This document shows, piece by piece, positions 1 to 7,746 of a stretch of DNA of 64,000 bases. Within the stretch, counting starts at the first letter, position 1; each line of letters opens with the position of its first letter. The stretch covers positions 1 through 64,000 of the forward strand of contig NZ_FOAP01000019.1 of NCBI RefSeq assembly GCF_900109545.1, given 5' to 3'. The stretch is from Stigmatella aurantiaca. GTDB lineage: Bacteria > Myxococcota > Myxococcia > Myxococcales > Myxococcaceae. A model generated the notes under the pieces. It saw only the letters and a program-made list of their open reading frames with translations. It did not search any database and was not told the DNA's origin. The position numbers were made by a program, and so were the translations under genes.

Positions 1-429
1 GGCGCGTCCATCGCGGTGCTCTTGATTCGCTCCACCGTCACCCTGGAAGGCGACACGGTGCTGCGCACCACGGGAGGGGGACGGGGCGGAAAGGGGGGGC
101 TGGGGGGAGATGGCGGCACCGGCGGTGGTGGAGGCCCCGGAGGCGACGGAGGGGTGTACACCTCCATAAACACCTCCAACACCTACAACTCCTCGGGCAG
201 CGCGGGCGGATACGGGGGAAAGGGCGGCCGGGGCGGCAATGGCGGTGGGGGAGGAGGCGGCGGAGGGGGGCCCTCCGTGGGCGTGTGGTGTCAGCCAGGC
301 GCCAGCATCACCAATTTCAGCACCACCCTCGTGCCTGAACTCGGCGATGGGGGAGCCGGCGGCGAGGGAGGCTTGGATGGCGGCACGGGGGAAAGCGCTC
401 TCAGCCGGGACTGTATTCCTCCCTTGTAA
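1..429 (+). CDS. Glycine-rich surface protein, C-terminal fragment (5' end outside window)
   Basis: The frame is open from base 1 and reads GASIAVLLIRSTVTLEG before a long run of GG-X repeats, so the start lies upstream of the window. The pattern of a beta-strand-like segment followed by glycine repeats interrupted by Ser/Thr/Asn-rich patches resembles the large PE-PGRS-like surface proteins common in myxobacteria; their function is unknown. The frame stops at 427-429, but glycine-rich coding (GGAGGAGERGRNGGQG) resumes at once in the next frame to about 490. This suggests the C-terminus has been frameshifted. Composition alone cannot identify a family, and the glycine bias could make a non-coding frame look plausible. 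Confidence 0.6.
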   Translation, partial: GASIAVLLIRSTVTLEGDTVLRTTGGGRGGKGGLGGDGGTGGGGGPGGDGGVYTSINTSNTYNSSGSAGGYGGKGGRGGNGGGGGGGGGGPSVGVWCQPGASITNFSTTLVPELGDGGAGGEGGLDGGTGESALSRDCIPPL

Positions 430-514
430 CTCCTTGGGCGGGGCGGGCGGCGCCGGAGAAAGGGGCCGCAATGGCGGCCAGGGCAGTTTAATGAAGTCAC
501 TAGGAGCGAGCCGA

Positions 515-748
515 ATGCCCCTTCGGGATCTCACCCGGGATTCAGTCCTCAAAGCGCTCGCCGAGTTCGATGAACTTGGCCGCGAACCCTTCCTGCGGCA
601 ATATGGGTTCTCAAGATCGTTGGAGTACTTCATCATTCACGGCGGCCAACGGTAGGACTCGAAGGTCATCGCGGGTGCAGCCCACCATGATGCTGCCGGA
701 AAACCGTTGAAGAGAACCTCGTCCCATTGTGTGCGAATTGCCATGTGA
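515..748 (+). pseudogene. ScoMcrA-like N-terminal head domain protein, degenerate
   Basis: Translation from ATG 515 gives MPLRDLTRDSVLKALAEFDE followed by a LGR..FL..YGF segment and HGGQR, then a TAG stop at 653-655, then DSKVIAGAAHHDAAGKPL in the same frame up to paired TGA stops at 746-751. In the ScoMcrA-like head domain, which sits at the N-terminus of HNH/SRA-type restriction-like endonucleases, this stretch reads RYDSKAIAGAAH, so the TAG replaces the expected Tyr codon. No HNH or SRA region follows, so the gene is also truncated. The frame upstream of the ATG runs into the glycine-rich tail of the previous gene, which suggests a recombination junction near 490-515. Family assignment rests on remembered motifs. 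Confidence 0.6.
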
Positions 749-1003
749 TGATTCACGCGCGGCCTGGAGTGACTCTTTCAGTCGACGAGCTTCGGGGCCG
801 AATGCGCACAGCTCATCCAAGCTTCGGGCACGAAATATCGTGAGAAGTTCTCAAGTGGCAGGCGCGAGCCTGTCACTCCGCCCCCACCAAGGTGTGCCGA
901 ACTGTCACGTAGAAGCGGGGGCTCCCTGGAACTTGGCTCTGACGAGGATGGCACATGGCTTGAAGAGTGCCCTTGGGATGCCTTGCACCGGGGCCACTTC
1001 GCC

Positions 1004-1243
1004 ATGAACCTCATCGAGCCTGTCGTGCTGGTCTGCACCCTGACAGGCGCCATCACTGGAGCCGTGCTGTGCTGGCCCATTCACCCGATGATGGGAGCGG
1101 TAGGCGCCGTGGTGGGCGTCCTGGCCGGGGTGCTGGTAGCTCCCCTCTTGCTCTTGGCGATCCTGATCCCCTTCATCGCCGTGACCCAGGGGCCTCGCGA
1201 GGCGCTGAAGCAGTGCCGGGAGTTCTTCTCCCGGCCTCGCTAG
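1004..1243 (+). CDS. Small two-helix membrane protein, unknown function
   Basis: A 79-residue product begins MNLIEPVVLV at ATG 1004. It has two hydrophobic segments, roughly residues 5-24 and 28-60, separated by a short WPIHPMMG turn, and a basic tail ending in FFSRPR. This fits a small inner-membrane hairpin protein. No family is recognised. The same frame stays open upstream to a stop at 749-751 apart from one TGA near 770, and an in-frame TTG exists at 983, so a longer or 5'-truncated gene is possible. No good ribosome-binding site precedes ATG 1004, which lowers confidence. Confidence 0.45.
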   Translation: MNLIEPVVLVCTLTGAITGAVLCWPIHPMMGAVGAVVGVLAGVLVAPLLLLAILIPFIAVTQGPREALKQCREFFSRPR

Positions 1244-1265
1244 GTCATCTCAGTGCAACACCCGC

Positions 1266-1472
1266 TCAAGGCAGGAAGTAACAGACACAGCTACCGCTGG
1301 CGCACGAGCCGTAGTCGTAGCCACGGTCCGTGCAGATCTGGGAACACTTGAACTCAGTGCACGCCGCGGCGGATGGCTCGGGCAGACGCGCCGCCTCCGC
1401 AGACGGGATTCCTGCGGTGAAGCCAACTCCGAGGCCCAGTGCCAGTGCGGCGCCGACGATGATTTGACGCAT
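1266..1472 (-). CDS. Secreted cysteine-rich peptide with defensin-like CSab cysteine pattern
   Basis: The 68-residue product starts MRQIIVGAALALGLGVGF, a clear Sec signal peptide likely cut after a PSAEA-type site, leaving a mature peptide of about 35-40 residues. The start is fixed by a strong GGGAGGA site 5 bases upstream of the ATG at 1472. The mature part has six cysteines spaced C-x4-C-x3-C-x9-C-x4-C-x-C, ending in CVCYFLP. The CxxxC and CxC pair with a preceding G-S-C is the signature of the cysteine-stabilised alpha-beta fold of defensins and scorpion toxins. Defensin-like peptides of this kind are known from the myxobacterium Anaeromyxobacter (AdDLP). Antimicrobial activity is inferred only. 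The gene stands alone between a membrane protein and a hydrolase. Confidence 0.8.
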   Translation of the reverse strand: MRQIIVGAALALGLGVGFTAGIPSAEAARLPEPSAAACTEFKCSQICTDRGYDYGSCASGSCVCYFLP

Positions 1473-1594
1473 TATGTCCTCCCATGCGCGGCTCATGCGC
1501 GCCCCGTTGGCATAGTGGATGGAATCATGAAATACAAGGATTCCATGTGCATATGAGCGTGCCGGAGCGCTGCCCTTCCAGGAGTTCGCCGGTT

Positions 1595-2251
1595 TCAGCG
1601 CTGGGGGGGCGTGTCGAGCAACTGCTGCTCCCACGTGTAGCTGGTGCCGACGACGCCCATGTGCTCGACGAGCAATTGGGAGATGCCCGGCACGGTGGCC
1701 GTCCGGGCCCAGTCACGCTGGAGCTCCGAGGCCAGCACCGTCCAGGTGATCGGCACCGCGCCGGCCTGAACCATCCGCTGGATCGCCATCTCGTGCGCTT
1801 CGAGGCTGACGCCGCCCGAGGCGTCGGTGACGATGTAGACCTCATAGCCTTCGCCGAGCGCCTGGATCGCTGGCATCGCGAGGCAGATCTCGGTCCACAG
1901 CGCCGCCATGACGATCTTCTTCTTGCCGGTCTTCTTGACCCAGTCGACGGCGCGGGAGTCCTGCCAGGTATTGATGAAGGTTCGGTTGAGCGGCTTCTGC
2001 TCAGGGAAGACGTCCTGCAAGGGCTTGAGCAGGTAGCCGCCCCGCTCCTCGAGCACCGTGGTCAGCAGCGTCGGCACGCCGAACAGCTTCGCGGCCTTGG
2101 CCAGCCCCACCACGTTGTTGATGATCGTCTGGGTGTCATGGCTGCGCAGGCCCGCGAACTGGAAGGGCTGATGGTCAATCAGGAGCAGCACGCAGTTGTC
2201 AGGCGTGAGCAGGGCATCCAGACCGGTCTTGGGGGAAGCAGAGGGGCTCAT
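1595..2251 (-). CDS. Isochorismatase-family hydrolase, YcaC-like
   Basis: The 218-residue protein starts MSPSASPKTG after a GGAGA site. It carries the cysteine-hydrolase fold of the isochorismatase superfamily: LLLIDHQPFQF with the catalytic Asp near residue 26, the RTFINTWQD segment typical of the YcaC subgroup, and the nucleophile motif ALWTEICLAM with Cys near residue 123. YcaC-type enzymes are amidohydrolases of uncertain natural substrate. The gene is divergent from a LysR regulator across 135 bases that contain a perfect palindrome, so it is probably the regulator's target. The frame stays open beyond the start into the regulator region, but nothing there resembles protein. The length is normal for the family. 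Confidence 0.9.
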   Translation of the reverse strand: MSPSASPKTGLDALLTPDNCVLLLIDHQPFQFAGLRSHDTQTIINNVVGLAKAAKLFGVPTLLTTVLEERGGYLLKPLQDVFPEQKPLNRTFINTWQDSRAVDWVKKTGKKKIVMAALWTEICLAMPAIQALGEGYEVYIVTDASGGVSLEAHEMAIQRMVQAGAVPITWTVLASELQRDWARTATVPGISQLLVEHMGVVGTSYTWEQQLLDTPPQR

Positions 2252-2331
2252 GGAGATCTCCAAACACGAAGGGTGTGAAGGGAGAATGCGTTCCGGGCTC
2301 CTCTTGCAACAGAGGGAAGTCTGTGGAATCT

Positions 2332-2352
2332 CTTTAAACAAGATGTTTAAAG
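2332..2352. promoter_or_regulatory. Palindromic operator candidate between hydrolase and LysR gene
   Basis: CTTTAAACA-AGA-TGTTTAAAG is a perfect inverted repeat with 9-base arms and a 3-base spacer. It contains the T-N11-A core typical of LysR-family operators. It lies 34 bases upstream of the LysR ATG and 80 bases upstream of the hydrolase ATG, and it is strikingly AT-rich for this genome. It probably binds the adjacent regulator and controls both divergent genes. Binding is inferred. Confidence 0.7.
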
Positions 2353-2386
2353 CGTTTCTGCTTGGTGCCCTGGAGCCGTGTGTACC

Positions 2387-3310
2387 ATGGAGACCCTCAT
2401 CACCCTGGAGTCGTTCGTGCGCAGCGCGCAGGTGGCGAGCTTCTCGGGCGCCGCGCGGCAGCTGGGCCTGACGCCCGCGGCCGTCAGTCAAAACGTGGCA
2501 CGGCTCGAGGCCAAGCTGGGCGTGCGCCTGTTCCAGCGCAGCACGCGCGGGCTGACCTTGACCGAATCGGGCGAGCGCTTTCTGCGCGAGGCCAGCCCGG
2601 GCCTGGAGTCGCTCCAGGCCGCCATCGCGAATGCCTCGTCGGCCGCGGGACAGCCCTCGGGGGTGTTGAAGGTCAGCGTGTCTCCTGGGTTCGGGCTCGA
2701 CTACCTCGTGCCCCTGTTGCAGGACTTCCTCGCGCGCTATCCCGCCATCGTGCCGGATTGGCACTTCGAGAACCGGCCGGTGGATCTGATCGCGGAGGGC
2801 TTCGATGCGGCGATCGGAGGGGGCTTCGAGCTGCCTTCAGGGGTGGCCGCGCGTGAGCTGGCCAGGGCTCACGTGATTGGGGTGGCCTCGCCTGCGTACC
2901 TGGAGCGGCACGCACCGCTCAAGGAGCCCGCGGACCTCCAGCACCACGAGGGCCTCCTGTTGCGCTCACCGCTGAGCGGGCGCATCCGCTCATGGCTGTT
3001 GCGCACGCGTTCGGGCGAGCAGTTCTCGGTCGAGATGAAGCCGCGTCTGATCATCAATGATCCCGATTCGCTCTGCCGATGCGCGGCGATGGGCCTGGGC
3101 ATTACCTTCGTCGTGACGGCGAATGTCTTGCCGTACTTGCAGAGCGGAGCGCTGGTGCGGGTGTTGCCCAAGTGGCACGCTGACATTGGGCCGATCGCGC
3201 TCTATTACGCCGGGCACCGGCAGCTGCCCGCGAAGACCCGCGTGTTCGTGAACCATGTCGTCGAGGAGTTCCGGCGCCAGAACCTCGCCAAGCTGTTCTC
3301 CGCGCTCTGA
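2387..3310 (+). CDS. LysR-family transcriptional regulator
   Basis: The 307-residue protein starts METLITLESFVRSAQ. Residues about 3-62 form the winged helix-turn-helix (FSGAARQLGLTPAAVSQNVA, then LFQRSTRGLTLTESGERF), and about 85-300 form the periplasmic-binding-like effector domain. The N-terminus and the DWHFENRPVDLIAEGFDAAI region match the large CrgA-type LysR subgroup. A GTG three codons upstream (2378) is an alternative start. It is divergent from the YcaC-like hydrolase and likely controls it and itself through the palindrome at 2332-2352. The inducer is unknown. Confidence 0.93.
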   Translation: METLITLESFVRSAQVASFSGAARQLGLTPAAVSQNVARLEAKLGVRLFQRSTRGLTLTESGERFLREASPGLESLQAAIANASSAAGQPSGVLKVSVSPGFGLDYLVPLLQDFLARYPAIVPDWHFENRPVDLIAEGFDAAIGGGFELPSGVAARELARAHVIGVASPAYLERHAPLKEPADLQHHEGLLLRSPLSGRIRSWLLRTRSGEQFSVEMKPRLIINDPDSLCRCAAMGLGITFVVTANVLPYLQSGALVRVLPKWHADIGPIALYYAGHRQLPAKTRVFVNHVVEEFRRQNLAKLFSAL

Positions 3311-3354
3311 GCACGGCCCGCGCTCATCTGGCTGCGGGCCTCAACCCGGGGGTA

Positions 3355-3621
3355 TTACTCAATGGGGCGGCGTATCCAGGGGCTTCCCACATCACGACGC
3401 TCCGCTTCCCAGTGCTGTTTCAAGTCCAGGATTTCGTTGATGCCCGGTTCTCGCTCGATCAAGTGATTCAGGCCCACCACTCGCGGGCCATCGCCCGGTT
3501 CGTGTTCTTCGCCACAAAGAAACTGCCAGTCGCCCTCTTCATGCGCGGCCAGCAGGATGGGACGGCTTCCTTCGAACACATGGCGGCACACGAATGCAGC
3601 ACGTTCACGCTCCACGCTCAT
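3355..3621 (-). CDS. Candidate immunity protein (SitI-like) for the adjacent HNH toxin
   Basis: The 88-residue protein begins MSVERERAAFVCRHVFEG and contains GDWQFLCGEEHE, then VVGLNHLIEREPGI, ending in PWIRRP. The WQFLCG...VGLNHLI arrangement resembles DUF2185-type small proteins, which often act as immunity factors, but the match is from memory and moderate. It lies 19 bases downstream of the SitA-like toxin on the same strand, the position of SitI in myxobacterial sitAI pairs, so neutralising that nuclease is the most likely role. A GTG at 3615 with GGAG at better spacing is an alternative start. No signal peptide is seen, which fits a cytoplasmic antidote. Confidence 0.7.
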   Translation of the reverse strand: MSVERERAAFVCRHVFEGSRPILLAAHEEGDWQFLCGEEHEPGDGPRVVGLNHLIEREPGINEILDLKQHWEAERRDVGSPWIRRPIE

Positions 3622-3640
3622 CTCCAGACCCTTGTTCGAA

Positions 3641-4900
3641 TTAGCGGTTTTTGGGAGGAATCCAGTCCGTATCCAAGTCTTGTGCCCCCTTTTCGCGGTT
3701 GCAGGTCCGGCACGAGGGCGCCAGGTTATCTCCGGAGGAAGGGCCTCCCTTGCTGTACGGCTGCCGGTGATCCGCCTCGTAAGTGTCAGACCTCCCTGGC
3801 TCTCGCGTGAGCTCTTCGTCACAGTATTCGCAGCGTGCTCGTCCCGCTGCATCCTGGCTCTTCTCATAGGCCGCGTCGCGGTCTGCCTTGCTGAATCGGC
3901 GGGAGCCCTGTGAATTGGCGGTCATGGCGACCGCGCCTGGGGCCAGGGTGAGGGTCAAACTCCCGGCGGAGAGGGCCGCTGCCTTCACTTCTCCTACCGC
4001 CGCGAGACGGATACCCATTTGAGTCTCGGCTTGGGCCGCAGCCAACGTCGCACTGGGCAGCTTCGGCACGCGTGCGGCCAGCGCCGGCGCTGGGGAGCCG
4101 ATGGCGGCCATTGCCACCATGGCGAATGCCCGGGCGGCGTTCCTGCCCATCACCTGGCCGTAACGTTCACCTGCCTCGCGAAGGGCACTGAACGTGGTGG
4201 CGCGGTCCGCTTCGTCCATGAGGTGCCGGAAGCCCACGATGAGGCTCCAGAAGGTGTCGATTCCCACGTAGGCGATGAGCGTGGCGGTCATCACGGCGGC
4301 GATGCCCTTGGAAACGGGCTCGGGCACGGTGATGAGGACCATGTACGTGGTCCACGTCCAGAGCACCGCTGCGGCCATGGCTTGGGGATCGGCCATGTCC
4401 CGGAATGCCTCGCTCATTTCGTCCAGAACGGAAGCCTTGGCAAGAGCCATGCACAGGGCGAGACGGCCGTCGCTGTCGAGGGTGCGGCTTCCAGTCAGGA
4501 GCCGCAGGCAGTCTCCGGGCCTGCCCGTGCGCTCGCACCAGTGCATGTAATCGCGTGTTAACTCCACCTCTGCTTTGGAGGCCTGCTCCTTGAGGTGAGC
4601 GCCCGGTGCGAGCGGCGTGAGGCGGCGGCTGGAGGCCTCATACGTGTAAGAACCGCTCCGTGTTTCCACGTCGAAGAGCCGCTGGGCGGCTTCTTGGGGC
4701 CGAGGAGAGGGGCGTACTCTCCGGGCGAGTTTCGCCATGGCGGTCTCGAACTCATGGCCATTCAGCGCCACAGGCCCACCGCCGGAACGCGGGGTCAAAA
4801 TGAGGGTGCCGGACGGCCCCATGTTCAGGCTGACCGTTCGGGAGGCTGTGCCACAGCCCACAAGGAGAACCATCAACACGGCCGGGAAGAACAGCTTCAT
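3641..4900 (-). CDS. SitA5-family polymorphic lipoprotein toxin with C-terminal HNH nuclease
   Basis: The 419-residue protein starts MKLFFPAVLMVLLVGC, a lipoprotein signal with the lipidated Cys at residue 16, after a perfect AGGAGG site. Residues 20-340 match the conserved carrier region of SitA-type toxins (VSLNMGPSGTLILTPRSGG; ELTRDYMHWCERTGRPGDCL; a hydrophobic stretch near 170-220 with VPEPVSKGIAAVMTATLI). The C-terminal 65 residues are an HNH nuclease: CEYC at 357, EADH at 375-378, SKGG, NLAPSCRTCN at 392-401. SitA toxins move between kin by outer-membrane exchange and kill siblings lacking the matching SitI. A candidate immunity gene follows 19 bases downstream; a VOC gene, not a sitB homologue, precedes it. 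Confidence 0.87.
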   Translation of the reverse strand: MKLFFPAVLMVLLVGCGTASRTVSLNMGPSGTLILTPRSGGGPVALNGHEFETAMAKLARRVRPSPRPQEAAQRLFDVETRSGSYTYEASSRRLTPLAPGAHLKEQASKAEVELTRDYMHWCERTGRPGDCLRLLTGSRTLDSDGRLALCMALAKASVLDEMSEAFRDMADPQAMAAAVLWTWTTYMVLITVPEPVSKGIAAVMTATLIAYVGIDTFWSLIVGFRHLMDEADRATTFSALREAGERYGQVMGRNAARAFAMVAMAAIGSPAPALAARVPKLPSATLAAAQAETQMGIRLAAVGEVKAAALSAGSLTLTLAPGAVAMTANSQGSRRFSKADRDAAYEKSQDAAGRARCEYCDEELTREPGRSDTYEADHRQPYSKGGPSSGDNLAPSCRTCNREKGAQDLDTDWIPPKNR

Positions 4901-4918
4901 GGCGATTCCTCCTGAGGG

Positions 4919-5341
4919 TCATCCGAGGCTGGGAGCTTCCAGGAGCTCGTCGTAGCCCCGCCCCCGGAACTCGATCAGACAGAGGCCGTGGCCGAAGGGA
5001 TCCGCCAGGAGGGCGATGCGGCCCCACTTCGTCACCTCGATGTCCTTTTCAATGACGGCCCCCGCGCTCCGGGCCCGCTGCACCGCTGCATCGAGATCGC
5101 TGACCACGAAGTCCAGATGGACCGGCGTCCAGTGCCGGCGGTAGGTGCGAGGCAGGGACGCAGTGGGGCTGGCGGAGCTCCCCTCGGGCTTGGCGAGCAA
5201 GTCGATGGGCGAGGGTGCCCCGAGGAGCTCCGCCCAGCCGTCTCCGAGCCGGCGCCCGAGCGTGAGCCCCAGCGCCTGCGTGTAGAAGGCAATGCCCTGC
5301 TCCAGATCGTTGACATCGATACACGCGCGAAGTTCAAGCAT
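4919..5341 (-). CDS. VOC (glyoxalase/bleomycin-resistance) family protein
   Basis: The 140-residue protein starts [20 protein letters not shown] and shows the paired beta-alpha-beta-beta-beta modules of the vicinal oxygen chelate fold, with [13 protein letters not shown] opening the second half and a [15 protein letters not shown]-terminal strand. Such proteins are small metal-dependent isomerases, dioxygenases or drug-binding proteins; the substrate cannot be told here. It sits 18 bases upstream of the SitA-like toxin on the same strand and may be its operon leader. It is divergent from the metal ATPase with only 35 bases between starts, so promoters must overlap the neighbours' 5' ends. Confidence 0.85.
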   Translation of the reverse strand: MLELRACIDVNDLEQGIAFYTQALGLTLGRRLGDGWAELLGAPSPIDLLAKPEGSSASPTASLPRTYRRHWTPVHLDFVVSDLDAAVQRARSAGAVIEKDIEVTKWGRIALLADPFGHGLCLIEFRGRGYDELLEAPSLG

Positions 5342-5376
5342 GGGCCGGAATCCTTCCACAGCCGAGGATGACCTCC

Positions 5377-7716
5377 ATGCACGAAGCACCGTCAGGCGAC
5401 TCCCGGCCCGTGGACCCGGTCTGTGGCATGCGGGTGGACCCCGGGCACCCCAAGGGGGGCACCTTCGAGCATGAAGGCCAGCGCTACTTCTTCTGCAACC
5501 CGAAGTGCCGGGAGAAGTTCCGCGCGGATCCTCAAAAATATCTGAACCCCCCGCCTGCCCCCGTGCCCGAGGCGCCGCCCGGGACGATGTACATCTGCCC
5601 GATGGATCCGGAGGTCCGGCAAGACCATCCGGGGGCCTGCCCCAAGTGTGGCATGGCGCTGGAGCCCGAAGCCCTCACCTTGGGGGACGAGACGCCGGAC
5701 CCCGAGCTGCTCCTCATGACGCGCCGGTTCTGGGTGTGTCTGGCCCTCAGCGTGCCCACGCTCGTCCTGGGCATGTCGGAGATGATTCCAGGCCAGCCGG
5801 TCCAGCAGCGGCTCTCGCCTGGTGCCCTCGCCTGGCTCCAGCTCGTGCTCAGCTCCCCCGTGGTGCTGTGGGGCGGAGCGCCCTTCTTCCAGCGGGGCTG
5901 GGCCTCGGTGCGCAACCGGCACCTCAACATGTTCACCCTCATCGCGCTGGGGACCGGCGCGGCCTACCTCTTCAGCGTCTTCGCCACGCTCTTTCCCGGT
6001 GCGCTGCCGCATGCCTTCACCGGCCATGGGGGCGCCATCCCCGTCTACTTCGAGGCCGCGGCCACCATCATCACGCTGGTGCTCCTGGGCCAGGTGCTGG
6101 AGCTGCGTGCCCGCCGGGCCACCTCGGGCGCGCTGCGGGCCCTCTTGAGCCTGGCGCCCACCACGGCCCGGCGGCTCCGGGAGGAGGGGGGCGAGGAGGA
6201 CGTGTCCCTGGAGGAGGTGCGGCCCGGAGACCGGCTGCGCGTGCGGCCCGGCGAGAAGGTCCCCGTGGATGGCGTGGTGGTGGAAGGGCAGGGCGCCGTG
6301 GACGAGTCCATGGTGACGGGCGAGTCGTTGCCGGTGGAGAAGGCGCCTGGCGCGAAGGTGACGGGAGGCACCGTCAACGGCACCGGGAGCCTCATCCTGA
6401 AGGCCGAGCGCGTGGGCAAGGACACGCTCCTGTCGCGCATCGTCCAGCGGGTGGGCGAGGCCCAGCGCACCCGCGCCCCCATCCAGCGGCTGGCGGACAC
6501 GGTGGCCTCCGTCTTCGTTCCCGCCGTCATCGCCGTGGCGGTGCTCACCGCCCTGGTGTGGAGCGTGTGGGGGCCCGAGCCCCGGTTCGCCCATGCCCTG
6601 GTGAACGCCGTGGCGGTGCTCATTATCGCCTGTCCGTGCGCGCTGGGGCTCGCCACGCCCATCTCCATCGTGGTGGCCACCGGGCGCGGGGCGCAGGTGG
6701 GGGTGCTCGTCCGGGAGGCCTCGGCGCTCGAACGGCTGGAGCGCGTGGACACGCTGGTGGTGGACAAGACGGGCACGCTCACCGAGGGCAAGCCCACGCT
6801 CGTCTCGGTGGAGCCCGTGGCGGGCATGACGGAGGCGCGGCTCCTGCACCTGGCCGCGAGCCTGGAGCGGGGCAGTGAGCACCCCCTGGCCGCCGCCATC
6901 GTCTCCGGGGCCGAGGCGCGCGGGGCCTCGCCCACGCGGGCCCAGGACTTCCGTTCGCTCACCGGCAAGGGCGTGGTGGGGCAGGTGGAGGGCACCTCCG
7001 TGGCGCTGGGCAACGCGGCGCTGTTCTCCGCCCTGGGGGTGGACGTGAGCGCCTTGTCCGCGCGGGCCGAGGCGCTGCGGCGCGAGGGACAGACGGTGGT
7101 GTTCGTGGCGGTGGAGGGAAAGGCCGCGGGGCTGCTGGGGGTGGAAGACCCCATCAAGGCCACCACGCCCGAGGCGCTGGCGCTCCTGCGGCGCGAGGGC
7201 CTGCGCGTGGTGATGCTCACCGGCGACAGCCGCACCACGGCGGAGGCGGTGGCCCGGAAGCTGGGCCTGGACGAGGTGATGGCCGAGGTGCTGCCCGAGG
7301 CGAAGGGGGACGTGGTGAAGCGGCTCCAGGCCGAGGGGCGGGTGGTGGCCATGGCCGGAGATGGCGTCAACGATGCGCCCGCCCTGGCCCAGGCGGACGT
7401 GGGCATCGCCATGGGGACCGGAACGGACGTCGCCATGGAGAGCGCGGGGGTGACGCTGGTGAAGGGGGACCTGGTGGGCATCGCCCGCGCGCGCGCCCTC
7501 AGCCAGGCCACGCTGCGCAACATCCGGCAGAACCTCTTCTTCGCCTTCGTCTACAACCTGCTCGGGGTGCCCCTGGCCGCCGGCGTCCTCTACCCCGCCT
7601 TCGGCTGGCTGCTGAGCCCCATGCTGGCCAGCGCCGCCATGAGCCTGTCCTCCGTGTCTGTCATTGGCAACGCATTGCGGCTGCGGAATCTAGCCAAACG
7701 GGAATCCTTGGAATAG
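5377..7716 (+). CDS. Heavy-metal (copper-type) translocating P1B ATPase with YHS domain
   Basis: The 779-residue membrane pump has an N-terminal YHS metal-binding domain ([10 protein letters not shown]...[12 protein letters not shown], about residues 11-57) and a second cysteine module ([10 protein letters not shown]...GACPKCGM, about 70-98) in place of the usual HMA domains. It then carries the actuator loop (TGES), the intramembrane CPC metal site ([11 protein letters not shown], Cys 419/421), the phosphorylation motif DKTGT (Asp 463), the SEHPLA nucleotide-binding motif and the [10 protein letters not shown] hinge. It exports Cu+ or Ag+ using ATP. The ATG at 5377 has GAGG at good spacing; an ATG nine bases upstream (5368) does not. 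No copper chaperone or CueR-type regulator is adjacent. Confidence 0.93.
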   Translation: MHEAPSGDSRPVDPVCGMRVDPGHPKGGTFEHEGQRYFFCNPKCREKFRADPQKYLNPPPAPVPEAPPGTMYICPMDPEVRQDHPGACPKCGMALEPEALTLGDETPDPELLLMTRRFWVCLALSVPTLVLGMSEMIPGQPVQQRLSPGALAWLQLVLSSPVVLWGGAPFFQRGWASVRNRHLNMFTLIALGTGAAYLFSVFATLFPGALPHAFTGHGGAIPVYFEAAATIITLVLLGQVLELRARRATSGALRALLSLAPTTARRLREEGGEEDVSLEEVRPGDRLRVRPGEKVPVDGVVVEGQGAVDESMVTGESLPVEKAPGAKVTGGTVNGTGSLILKAERVGKDTLLSRIVQRVGEAQRTRAPIQRLADTVASVFVPAVIAVAVLTALVWSVWGPEPRFAHALVNAVAVLIIACPCALGLATPISIVVATGRGAQVGVLVREASALERLERVDTLVVDKTGTLTEGKPTLVSVEPVAGMTEARLLHLAASLERGSEHPLAAAIVSGAEARGASPTRAQDFRSLTGKGVVGQVEGTSVALGNAALFSALGVDVSALSARAEALRREGQTVVFVAVEGKAAGLLGVEDPIKATTPEALALLRREGLRVVMLTGDSRTTAEAVARKLGLDEVMAEVLPEAKGDVVKRLQAEGRVVAMAGDGVNDAPALAQADVGIAMGTGTDVAMESAGVTLVKGDLVGIARARALSQATLRNIRQNLFFAFVYNLLGVPLAAGVLYPAFGWLLSPMLASAAMSLSSVSVIGNALRLRNLAKRESLE

Positions 7717-7746
7717 CTTGCAAAGCCTCACCAAGGAGCATCCCCC

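Noticed and set aside
949-964. Sigma-54-like promoter TGGCAC-N5-TTGAA before the small membrane gene
   Set aside because: The -24 element is perfect but the invariant GC of the -12 element reads GA, so function is doubtful.
2252-2764. Extension of the hydrolase frame upstream, overlapping the LysR gene
   Set aside because: The added sequence is not protein-like, crosses the palindromic operator, and ATG 2251 has a GGAGA site.
3315-3340. GGCCCGC/GCGGGCC hairpin between LysR and the immunity gene as a two-way terminator
   Set aside because: Arms are only 7 bases with a 12-base loop and no T-run on either side.
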